Positions 6,890 through 13,668 of a stretch of DNA of 17,540 nt are shown here, in pieces. The stretch's first letter is position 1. Each line of letters starts with the position of its first letter. Source of the stretch: Nitrospira sp. (GTDB lineage: Bacteria; Nitrospirota; Nitrospiria; Nitrospirales; Nitrospiraceae); NCBI GenBank assembly GCA_025935475.1, contig JAICVE010000011.1, positions 1-17,540 of the forward strand. Direction: 5' to 3'. The notes under the pieces were generated by a model. That model worked only from the letters and a program-made list of their open reading frames with translations. It ran no database searches and was not told the origin of the DNA. The position numbers and the translations under genes were made by a program.

Positions 6890-7843
6890 ATGTTAGGTAT
6901 TCGCCGTCTCGTCCGATATATGAAATGCATCGTTTGTTCATTCCTCGTGATGATTGGCCTAACCACAGAGGTGAGTGCTTGGAATGACTTTGGTCATATG
7001 ACCATTGGCGCGATAGCTTATGATCACCTTACACCTAAGGTCCGCACACATGTTGATGCTTTGCTAAGATTGAATCCTTCATACCAAGAATGGGTGGCAG
7101 GAATTGCCGAGCAGGATAAACGCAAGGTCGCCTTCATGAAAGCAGCCACTTGGCCGGACATGATCAAAATCGATGTGCGCTACATCAATGATGGGAATCT
7201 ACCCAATGGCCCTGATGCAGGACGTAACATCGGTTATGACGACAAGCTCATGCACCGCTACTGGCATTTCATCGATAATCCATACTCATCCGATGGGACG
7301 GCTCTGCCCGCCCCAGATATTCCCAATGCTCAAACTCAAATCGTGACCTTTCGTGAAACATTACGAGACTCGGGTGCGTCGGAGGAATTAAGAAGCTATG
7401 ATCTTGTTTGGCTCCTCCACCTTGTAGGTGATGTACATCAACCGCTGCATGCCATTACTCGCTTTAGTCAAAAGCAACCCAATGGTGACAAAGGAGGTAA
7501 CGATGTCAGGGTGTGTACCACGGCAACAGACTGTGGAGGGAAATTACATCGCTTTTGGGATGACTTGTTGGGAACGAGCGAAGATTACAGGGCGGCGATG
7601 GCTCAGGCTAAGACTCTGGCGCCTGTTGAGCCTAAACTTGCCGCGATCTCTGACGAAGCCATCTGGGTTCAGGAAAGTTTCCGAGCGGCAAAGCAGGCCG
7701 CGTATGCCACACCCGTTGGTCCCGATGAAGGACCGTACAATCTGAACGAGACTTACAAGGCGGCGGCAAGAGAAGTGGCAGAGCGCCGAATAGCCCTGGC
7801 CGGCATTCGTCTGGCACATCTTCTCAATGAAGCGTTGAATTGA
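6890..7843 (+). CDS. Exported S1/P1-type zinc nuclease
   Basis: This 317-residue protein belongs to the S1/P1 nuclease family, which uses three zinc ions to cut single-stranded nucleic acids and remove 3' phosphates. A signal peptide (residues 1-30, ending V-S-A) should be cut just before Trp31, which in this family becomes residue 1 and binds zinc through its backbone. The ligands are all visible: Trp31 and His36 (WNDFGH), Asp90 (TWPD), His126 (WHFID), His177, Asp181 and His187 (LLHLVGDVHQPLH), His220 and Asp224 (LHRFWDD). Cys209 and Cys215 could form a disulfide bond. It probably acts in the periplasm or outside the cell, for instance on nucleic acids taken as nutrients. AGAGGGA lies before the ATG; Met11 has no ribosome site. 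Its DNA is clearly less GC-rich than its neighbours (28 of 60 bases at 6901-6960), which suggests acquisition by transfer. Confidence 0.93.
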   Translation: MLGIRRLVRYMKCIVCSFLVMIGLTTEVSAWNDFGHMTIGAIAYDHLTPKVRTHVDALLRLNPSYQEWVAGIAEQDKRKVAFMKAATWPDMIKIDVRYINDGNLPNGPDAGRNIGYDDKLMHRYWHFIDNPYSSDGTALPAPDIPNAQTQIVTFRETLRDSGASEELRSYDLVWLLHLVGDVHQPLHAITRFSQKQPNGDKGGNDVRVCTTATDCGGKLHRFWDDLLGTSEDYRAAMAQAKTLAPVEPKLAAISDEAIWVQESFRAAKQAAYATPVGPDEGPYNLNETYKAAAREVAERRIALAGIRLAHLLNEALN

Positions 7844-7861
7844 TTCAACATGGCATCAAGC

Positions 7862-7888
7862 GGAAGTCTGATCGGCTATTCGACTTCC
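7862..7888. terminator. Hairpin at convergent gene ends (no T-tract)
   Basis: GGAAGTC (7862-7868) pairs perfectly with GACTTCC (7882-7888); three further pairs inside, after one mismatch, leave a 5-base loop. The structure contains the pyruvate kinase stop codon and begins 19 bases after the nuclease stop. There is no T-tract on either side, as at the other convergent junctions here. Confidence 0.4.
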
Positions 7889-9327
7889 TGCAGCTTGATC
7901 AGATTCGTTCCTCCAGGCTTTCCAATGCTCGTGCCCGAGAGGATGACGATGCGCTCGCCGGTCTTGGCCAATCCTTCTGCCTTGAGCCGGCGTTCGGCTT
8001 CGTGCACGCGCTCATCGGTTTGAGCGATCTGCTGCATCGTATGGGGCTGCACGCCCCAATAGAGCGCCATCTGCCGGCGCACGGGTTCAAGCGGCGTAAA
8101 GGCGATGATGGGCGCTGCGGGGCGCTGCTTGGAGATTAAGCGGGCGGTGTTTCCAAGTTCACTGAAGGCCACAATCGCAGTGGCTGTCGTCGCCGCTGCG
8201 GCGGACGACGCGGCGGTGCAGATCGCTTCCGGAAGGGTCATATTGCCGAAGTCGCCCTGACGTTTTAGCACGATGCCTGGCTCGCACCCCTCCTCGGCCG
8301 CTCGAATGATGCGATCCATAACTTGGACCGTTTCCATCGGATGGGCGCCGATCGCCGTTTCAGCCGACAACATGACGGCGTCTGTGCCGTCGAAGACCGC
8401 ATTGGCGACATCGGATGCTTCCGCTCGCGTCGGACGCAAATGCTGCGTCATGGACTCCAACATTTGGGTGGCCGTGATGACCAGCCGCCGGCACCGATTG
8501 GCCTCTGCGATGATGCGTTTCTGGAGCAGCGGAACCGCTTCGGGACCCATTTCGACACCGAGGTCGCCGCGTGCGATCATCACGCCGTCGGCCTCCTCCA
8601 AAATGGCCTCAAGACAGGTGATGGCCTCCTGCCGTTCCACTTTTGCGATGACTGGAATGCTGCCGCCGCATCCCGCGATGAGTGTCTTTGCTGCACGAAC
8701 GTCGTCGGCCCCGCGGACAAACGACAGCGCAACATAATCGACTCCTTGCTCGACCCCGAATCGAATGTCTTCCCGGTCCTTGTCGGTCAGTGTCGGTGCG
8801 CTGACGCGCGTGCCGGGCAGATTGATGCCTTTGTGAGACGTGACCGTCCCTCCGACGACCACGTGGCAATCCAAATGGCCTCCACTGATCTGTTCAACGG
8901 CCAGCTCGATGAGGCCGTCATTGATGAGGATCCGGGCGCCAGGCCTCACGTCCCTGGCCAGGTGCGGATAGGTGACGGGAATTTCCTGAATGCTGGAAGA
9001 CGAAAGCGATTGATGGCCAAGTTGTCCGCCGGATCGCGCCAGCCCTGTCTGCAACCGCACGGGCTGGTGTTCACGCAGTACGATCCCTCCATCGGCGACC
9101 TCGCCGACACGGATCCTCGGTCCTTGGACATCTTGAATGATCGCGACGGGAGCCCGACAGTGGTCTGCCGCTTCGCGAATGGTCTTAATGGCAGCGGCAT
9201 GCGACGCGTGTGTGCCGTGGGAAAAGTTCAGGCGGGCGGCATTCATGCCTTGTTCGATCAACCGGATCACTGTGTCCAGATGATCGCTGGCGGGCCCGAT
9301 CGTACAGACGATTTTTGCTTTACGCAT
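7876..9327 (-). CDS. pyk: Pyruvate kinase
   Basis: This 483-residue enzyme makes ATP and pyruvate from phosphoenolpyruvate and ADP in the last step of glycolysis. Seen in order: CTIGPAS (8-14), RLNFSHG with Arg32, Asn34 and Ser36, QDVQGPRIRVG around Asp66, the B domain (about 70-170), VIAKVERQEA with catalytic Lys229 and metal ligand Glu231, IARGDLGVE with Asp255, ATQMLESM with Thr287, and RAEASDVANAVFDGTDAVML SAETA-type helix 301-324. The DTKGPEIR block of many enzymes reads DVQGPRIR, a variant like the DLQGPKIR subgroup of bacterial enzymes. A full C-terminal domain is present, so allosteric control is possible, though the effector cannot be read from sequence. GAGGA stands seven bases before the ATG inside a small hairpin. 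The gene diverges from a phosphatase-phosphofructokinase fusion across only 107 bases. Confidence 0.96.
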   Translation of the reverse strand: MRKAKIVCTIGPASDHLDTVIRLIEQGMNAARLNFSHGTHASHAAAIKTIREAADHCRAPVAIIQDVQGPRIRVGEVADGGIVLREHQPVRLQTGLARSGGQLGHQSLSSSSIQEIPVTYPHLARDVRPGARILINDGLIELAVEQISGGHLDCHVVVGGTVTSHKGINLPGTRVSAPTLTDKDREDIRFGVEQGVDYVALSFVRGADDVRAAKTLIAGCGGSIPVIAKVERQEAITCLEAILEEADGVMIARGDLGVEMGPEAVPLLQKRIIAEANRCRRLVITATQMLESMTQHLRPTRAEASDVANAVFDGTDAVMLSAETAIGAHPMETVQVMDRIIRAAEEGCEPGIVLKRQGDFGNMTLPEAICTAASSAAAATTATAIVAFSELGNTARLISKQRPAAPIIAFTPLEPVRRQMALYWGVQPHTMQQIAQTDERVHEAERRLKAEGLAKTGERIVILSGTSIGKPGGTNLIKLQEVE

Positions 9328-9340
9328 CTGAGTTCCTCAG
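9328..9340 (-). promoter_or_regulatory. pyk: Hairpin holding the pyruvate kinase ribosome site
   Basis: In the minus-strand message CTGAG-GAA-CTCAG, a perfect 5-bp stem with a 3-base loop, lies directly against the ATG and contains the GAGGA ribosome site. Folding would hide that site, so it could tune translation. It is short and may be fortuitous. Confidence 0.4.
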
Positions 9341-9395
9341 GTATTGACAAGAGAAGCACAGAGGTCCAAAAGATGCTACACGAACCTTCCATTCT

Positions 9396-9419
9396 CGCCG
9401 GAGGAGACCGCAGCCGGCG
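9396..9419 (+). other. GC-rich hairpin in the leader of the phosphofructokinase fusion
   Basis: CGCCGG (9396-9401) and CCGGCG (9414-9419) form a perfect all-GC stem around a 12-base loop that itself holds AGGAG. It ends seven bases before the ribosome site GAGG of the fusion gene. Its role is unknown; it may be an mRNA structure or an operator-like palindrome in the shared divergent region. Confidence 0.35.
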
Positions 9420-9434
9420 CATTAGTGAGGGAGC

Positions 9435-11747
9435 ATGCAGATTACCACAAATCAACTCGATTTCGTGACGATTGAAGGACTTTTGGCCTATGCGAAAGAC
9501 TTCGCGGGGCGTCCTCCCGCCGCCGATGTGAAACCACCCGCTCCGCCGCCTTCAACGGAAGACCGGATCACATTGGCGCACGCGGCCATGGACCGTCTCC
9601 GGCGTTTTGTGCAGGAGGCGCAAAGCGGATTTACAGGTGCCGCGGCCTACCGCGCGGCGCGCCGCGCAGTCCTCGAAGAAGCCTGCGGCGGCGATGAACT
9701 CGTCTTCTACGCCGCCTGGAACCGCTTGGTGGCGGAAGGGGCGATGCAACCTCTGTTGCGTGCGCCGATCGGATCCGTACTCAAGCCTGCTCACCGCCGG
9801 CCGGTCGCGATCGTGCCGCGCGTCCAGCTCACGCCTCAACTCGCGGAGGGGCGCATCGTGCTCGATCTGGGCGACGACCGCTTCTGGCTGCTGCCTCGCG
9901 ATCTGGCGGACCGGACGCTCCTCTTCACGATGCGGCATGGCATCTCTCGTGTGGAGAGCAAGACGCATCGCGTGGGCCAACGTTTGTCCAATCAGCTCGA
10001 CGAGGAGCGTGGCGTCCCACGAGCCGATGCCGTGGGGTCTGCGCTGGCTCGTATGGTAGGGGTCGTCGGACAACAGCTCGACTTTCTGCATCTGACAAAT
10101 TATCTCGACCCGCGCCGGTTCCTTCATTTCATCAGCCACAGTCCGAATACCCGTCAGCTCTATCAACGGGTCGTCCGTGCGCTCAGTCCGGCGTCCGATT
10201 CGCATCCGGAGCCCATGTTCGAGCATGCCCTCGAATCGTCGGATTTTGGATGGATCACCGGCGTCGCAAAAACCGCGGAGACTGAAGCGCTTGCCAAGGC
10301 CTTCGGCGTGGAGGTCTCGACCGCGAAGCGGCTCATCAAAGATCCCTTGTACTGCTATCCGGGGGGCAACTCCTTCTTCGACCTCTACGTCGACGTTATC
10401 GACGGCCTGCATGGGTTGGGGGAAGCCCATCGCGGCCAGGTGGCCTGCTTGTATACGCATAGCTCGACGCTCCGCGCGTTGATGATTTATTTGGATGCTC
10501 GTCCCTTTCACGAAGCGTTCACGGAATTCAGCGACTACAAGGAGAGCCAGGACAACGTCGTGCTTTTGACGTATGAACAGGGCCGGTTATCCGGGTATTC
10601 CACCGCCGTCGGCCTCTCGGAGCGCGAGCGGGCGGCGCGTGAAAATTGGGTGTCACTCGAGCGCGTGAGAAAAGACAGCGTGACGCTGAAGCCTCGGCAG
10701 GTCAAACGCATCGTGGCGCTCGTATCCGGCGGAGATTTCGCCGGCGCCGGCGCGGCCCTGAAAGAAATCCGGGTCGCCGGACAACGTTATGGACTCAAAG
10801 TGCATTTCGTTCGGCACGGATTCCTGGGGCTCGCGAACAACTGGATCGAGACGGTGACCGAGGAAGACACGCGCGGCATGAGCAGTCATGCGAGCAGTCC
10901 GATTGGCAGCAGCCGGTTCGAGGATTTCAAGGAAGAGGGTGTGCAGCAGGCGGCGATGCGAAATCTTCAACCGTATCTCGACGACGCGGCGGTCATCATT
11001 CTGGGTGGCGACGGCAGCTTGCGGGGCGCGAGGGCGGTCTATGAAGGGTTCGGTGTCCAAGTCGTCGGCCTTCCCGGCACCATCGACAACAACATCGAAG
11101 GCACGATCTCGTTGGGCTACCATTCGGCCGTTGCGCTGGCCGATCAGTCGATCGAGTCGCTGAAGGCGACCAGTGCGGCCATGGGAAGCATTTTCTTCGT
11201 CGAAGTCATGGGCGCCGGTTCTGGCCATCTCGCTCTCGGCTGCGCGTATCAGGCGCGGGCAGAAGGCTTGTTGGTGAATGAGCATCCGGATCCGGATGCC
11301 TATATCGACGACATCATCCTCGGCACCTTGAAGCGGACGTTGGGCGTGCCGAACAAGAGCCATTTGTTCGTGGTGGCGGAACGGACACCGCACCGACATC
11401 ACCGTGAAGGGGGGGTGCACGGCTTGGTGGACTATGTGGCCGGCGTCATTGCGCAATGGCCTCAGCGGCAGGGCCGCGACAATAAATATCCGCTCACGCT
11501 CGCGACCAAGGCGACGATACTCGGGCACACACTCAGGGGGGCAAAACCTGTTCCTGAAGACAAGGCGATCGCCCAGCATCTGGCCTACGAAACCGTGCAA
11601 CGGTTGGTCGAGCGTCCGGAGGAGGTCGTGGGCTGTATGATGGCCTATCGTGAGCGCGGAACTATTGAAGCCATTCCGCTTCACGCGGTGGCACCGAAGC
11701 AGTTCGATTGGGACCTGTTTGCCAGAATGCATGGGAACGCCTCTTAA
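9435..11747 (+). CDS. Fusion of a PFKFB-like histidine phosphatase and a PfkA-type phosphofructokinase
   Basis: Three parts are visible in 770 residues. Residues 1-155 are an uncharacterised region with a Pro-rich stretch (33-40) and helices. Residues 160-395 are a histidine phosphatase domain: RHG (167-169, phospho-accepting His168), SPNTR with Arg240, a probable acid near Glu267 before DFGW, YPGGNSFFDLY (308-318) and YTHSSTLRALMIYLD with His342; the last two blocks recall the bisphosphatase half of PFK-2/FBPase-2. Residues 424-770 are a PfkA-fold kinase: SGGD (431-434), GSSRF (491-495), GGDGS (524-528), GLPGTIDNNIEG (545-556), EVMG (590-593), AER (648-650) and LGHTLRG (696-702). Gly in GGDGS and PGTIDN point to ATP rather than pyrophosphate as donor. 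Several substrate residues differ from E. coli PfkA. It probably interconverts sugar phosphates at the fructose 6-phosphate node, but the true substrates are uncertain. It diverges from pyruvate kinase. Confidence 0.88.
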   Translation: MQITTNQLDFVTIEGLLAYAKDFAGRPPAADVKPPAPPPSTEDRITLAHAAMDRLRRFVQEAQSGFTGAAAYRAARRAVLEEACGGDELVFYAAWNRLVAEGAMQPLLRAPIGSVLKPAHRRPVAIVPRVQLTPQLAEGRIVLDLGDDRFWLLPRDLADRTLLFTMRHGISRVESKTHRVGQRLSNQLDEERGVPRADAVGSALARMVGVVGQQLDFLHLTNYLDPRRFLHFISHSPNTRQLYQRVVRALSPASDSHPEPMFEHALESSDFGWITGVAKTAETEALAKAFGVEVSTAKRLIKDPLYCYPGGNSFFDLYVDVIDGLHGLGEAHRGQVACLYTHSSTLRALMIYLDARPFHEAFTEFSDYKESQDNVVLLTYEQGRLSGYSTAVGLSERERAARENWVSLERVRKDSVTLKPRQVKRIVALVSGGDFAGAGAALKEIRVAGQRYGLKVHFVRHGFLGLANNWIETVTEEDTRGMSSHASSPIGSSRFEDFKEEGVQQAAMRNLQPYLDDAAVIILGGDGSLRGARAVYEGFGVQVVGLPGTIDNNIEGTISLGYHSAVALADQSIESLKATSAAMGSIFFVEVMGAGSGHLALGCAYQARAEGLLVNEHPDPDAYIDDIILGTLKRTLGVPNKSHLFVVAERTPHRHHREGGVHGLVDYVAGVIAQWPQRQGRDNKYPLTLATKATILGHTLRGAKPVPEDKAIAQHLAYETVQRLVERPEEVVGCMMAYRERGTIEAIPLHAVAPKQFDWDLFARMHGNAS

Positions 11748-11758
11748 TCAGGCGGGCG

Positions 11759-11779
11759 TGACAGGACAAGGTCGTGTCA
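11759..11779. terminator. Hairpin at convergent gene ends (no T-tract)
   Basis: TGACA (11759-11763) pairs with TGTCA (11775-11779); after one mismatch GAC pairs with GTC around a 3-base loop. The right arm contains the stop codon of the anti-sigma gene, and the left arm begins 12 bases after the fusion gene stop. No T-tract follows on either strand. Confidence 0.35.
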
Positions 11780-13102
11780 GCGGGTTGTTCGCGTGTTGAG
11801 GGGAATCTCCAGGGCGAGCTCAGCGGCAGACGGATCTGGATTCGCGACGTAAGTGGCCTGTTCTGCCGTGATTGATGAAAGTTCCGCCACCTGACCGCTT
11901 GATCCGCGGCCGGTCATGACCGCTTCCTGGCGTGTGATGGGACCGAAGGGGACTCTCGAGAGACGAACGATCAATCGGTCCGATGCTCCCGGCACGGTCA
12001 TCTGTTGGCGCTGCCCCACGGCGGTTTTCAATGAAATGTGACCGGTCTCTTTGGCAGGAAACAGGAGCTCGGGCAACGAGTCGCCGGCTCTCCTCCATAT
12101 CTGAACATACGCGTCCTGATTACTTTCGAATTTCAATGTGACCGTCCCGGCGTCAGTTGCGGCCATCGCCACATCCACTTCGCGCTCCTGTCCGTTGCTC
12201 TCGCGAATGACGAAGCTATACCGGAGGGCCAGTGGCCTCACCACCGACGGCCTCTCGGGCGTTGTTCGCCCCAGAGCAAATCGATCGGTCTTCTGGGCCG
12301 ACTTCGCTTCTTTTTCTTGAGCCCTGACGCCAACCTCGGAGGCTGGGATCTGCCCATAAAACAGTGCCCGCGCGGATGAGCCGGTCGCGGCTCCCTCACC
12401 ACCCTGCGCCTGGATGTGGACATCCAACCCTGAGGCAGGGGCAGAGGCCGTCGGGCGGTGATCTGCTGAAGAAGCCGGCTCTTCTGTGGACTTGGCGAGC
12501 TTCTGCGATTCCTTCTGCCGAGGCGGCTCTCGCTTCTCGCCTTTCTCCACACCTGAGCGAGATTCCTCCGGGGGCCGGGACACGTCTGTTCGTTCTCGAG
12601 TGTTCAAGGACTTGGTCAGGGCATCTTTGGGCGCCGAGTCAGCCGGCGGAGCAGCCTTCGATCGTTTAGCCTCCAGGTCTTCGGGCGGCGCTTGTATCGG
12701 AGGAGTCGACTGCGGCGCTGTCGATTCATGCGGTGGCCTTCCTTCATTAAGGGCTGCGCTTTCGGAGGCTTGGCGCAAGCTCTGCTGATAGACGTTGAGA
12801 CCCAGGATGACCGCAAACACGCCCACGACAGCCCCGCCGACCCAAGCAAGGCCGGGCCGGCTCGCGAAGCGATCCAGCCAAGATCGCCAACCGCGCGCCC
12901 CGGGAGGCTGAGCCAAGGCGTGAAGCAATTTCCGGCGAACGGCCGGATCGGCCAGCAGGCTTTTCAGCGCCTGTTCATCGGCGAGGGCATTGAAGAGTTG
13001 CTGGTCGTGGAGCGCGGCGGCATAGAGTTGTTCACGTTCTTCAGCCGTGAGCGTATCGGCGGAAAATCCGCCCAACAGCTTTTCCAGTTCGTGCTCAGCC
13101 AT
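11777..13102 (-). CDS. Probable membrane-bound anti-sigma factor with DUF4384-like periplasmic domain
   Basis: This 441-residue protein has a helical cytoplasmic part (1-80), one transmembrane helix (about 84-105), a long low-complexity linker rich in Pro, Ser, Glu, Lys and Ala (about 110-285), and a beta-rich C-terminal domain (about 289-385) with VTLKFESNQDAYVQIWRR (321-338) and LFPAKE, which resembles the DUF4384 domain. It lies three bases after the sigma factor gene, and a membrane protein in that position is usually the anti-sigma factor that binds the sigma factor at the inner membrane. The cytoplasmic part has no cysteine, so the zinc-binding motif of many ECF anti-sigma factors is absent. 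The start has only a weak GGGA upstream, which suits translational coupling. The role as anti-sigma is inferred from position and architecture; the signal sensed is unknown. Confidence 0.7.
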   Translation of the reverse strand: MAEHELEKLLGGFSADTLTAEEREQLYAAALHDQQLFNALADEQALKSLLADPAVRRKLLHALAQPPGARGWRSWLDRFASRPGLAWVGGAVVGVFAVILGLNVYQQSLRQASESAALNEGRPPHESTAPQSTPPIQAPPEDLEAKRSKAAPPADSAPKDALTKSLNTRERTDVSRPPEESRSGVEKGEKREPPRQKESQKLAKSTEEPASSADHRPTASAPASGLDVHIQAQGGEGAATGSSARALFYGQIPASEVGVRAQEKEAKSAQKTDRFALGRTTPERPSVVRPLALRYSFVIRESNGQEREVDVAMAATDAGTVTLKFESNQDAYVQIWRRAGDSLPELLFPAKETGHISLKTAVGQRQQMTVPGASDRLIVRLSRVPFGPITRQEAVMTGRGSSGQVAELSSITAEQATYVANPDPSAAELALEIPLNTRTTR

Positions 13103-13105
13103 GCG

Positions 13106-13603
13106 TTATTCCCAACTGCCGCCCATAAGCGCCATTAGCTGCTTCCGGCACCGCAGATCCCAGGTGTAGATGGTATTGATGGACGTCTGTCCCATCAGCG
13201 TTTGAATTTGGGGAAAGCTCTTTCCTTCCAGTTTCCATCGGAACAGCTCCCGACACCGCACGCCGAGTTGTGCCAAGGCGGCCATCAGCCGCTCCACGCG
13301 CTGCCTCTGATCGAGCTGCGTCTCGGGCGAGGCGTCAGGCGCGGCACGGGAGAGATCGTCGACCGATTCCTGATTATACTCACCGCGGCGAAGCGCCTTG
13401 CGGTGGGCGTCGAGCATCTTGTATCGAAGCACTTGAAAGGCGAGTGGAACCAGGTCAGTGAGATCGGTTACATGGGCGTATTTTTCGTGAAGCAGAGACA
13501 GGACCTCCTGCGTCACGTCCTCCGCTTGTTCCTTCGATGTCCGTGATGTCGCAAACCCCAGGATCCTTTCACGGAGGGACGCGAGGATGGAGTCACGATC
13601 CAT
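13106..13603 (-). CDS. Sigma-70 family (ECF-like) RNA polymerase sigma factor
   Basis: This 165-residue protein has the two domains of a minimal sigma factor. Region 2 (about 8-72) contains EQAEDVTQEVLSLLHEKY and LAFQVLRYKMLDAHRK, matching the core-binding and -10-recognition helices. Region 4 (about 103-157) contains LGVRCRELFRWKLEGKSF and the helix-turn-helix SFPQIQTLMGQTSINTIYTW, which reads -35 boxes. The joining stretch (73-102) is acidic and polar. It lies directly before the likely anti-sigma gene with three bases between them, so both should be produced in step. Start at 13603 is the only good one; the ribosome site (AGG, six bases away) is weak. Target genes cannot be deduced from this window. 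Confidence 0.9.
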   Translation of the reverse strand: MDRDSILASLRERILGFATSRTSKEQAEDVTQEVLSLLHEKYAHVTDLTDLVPLAFQVLRYKMLDAHRKALRRGEYNQESVDDLSRAAPDASPETQLDQRQRVERLMAALAQLGVRCRELFRWKLEGKSFPQIQTLMGQTSINTIYTWDLRCRKQLMALMGGSWE

Positions 13604-13635
13604 GGCCTACCTGTCAAAAGGGCGCCACCTTGCTG

Positions 13636-13661
13636 GTTGCGCTCTCGGGCGAATCCGCAAC
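13636..13661. other. Inverted repeat between amidohydrolase and sigma factor genes
   Basis: GTTGCG (13636-13641) and CGCAAC (13656-13661) can form a 6-bp stem with a 14-base loop, seven bases after the amidohydrolase stop and 33 bases before the sigma factor start. It may be a partial terminator or an operator; no T-tract follows on the minus strand. Confidence 0.3.
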
Positions 13662-13668
13662 TTGTCCT

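Noticed and set aside
9344..9377. TTGACA in the pyk/phosphofructokinase gap as a plus-strand promoter
   Set aside because: No sequence like TATAAT occurs 16-18 bases downstream.
8323..9468. Long open frame antisense to pyruvate kinase
   Set aside because: It mirrors the GC-rich pyk codons, shows no domain and no ribosome site, and runs across the divergent gap.
10653..11732. Long open frame antisense to the phosphofructokinase domain
   Set aside because: The sense strand encodes clear PFK motifs; the antisense product has a composition typical of shadow frames.
13606..13614. TTGACA just before the sigma factor start as a promoter
   Set aside because: It lies only a few bases before the ATG and no -10 box follows at the right distance inside the gene.
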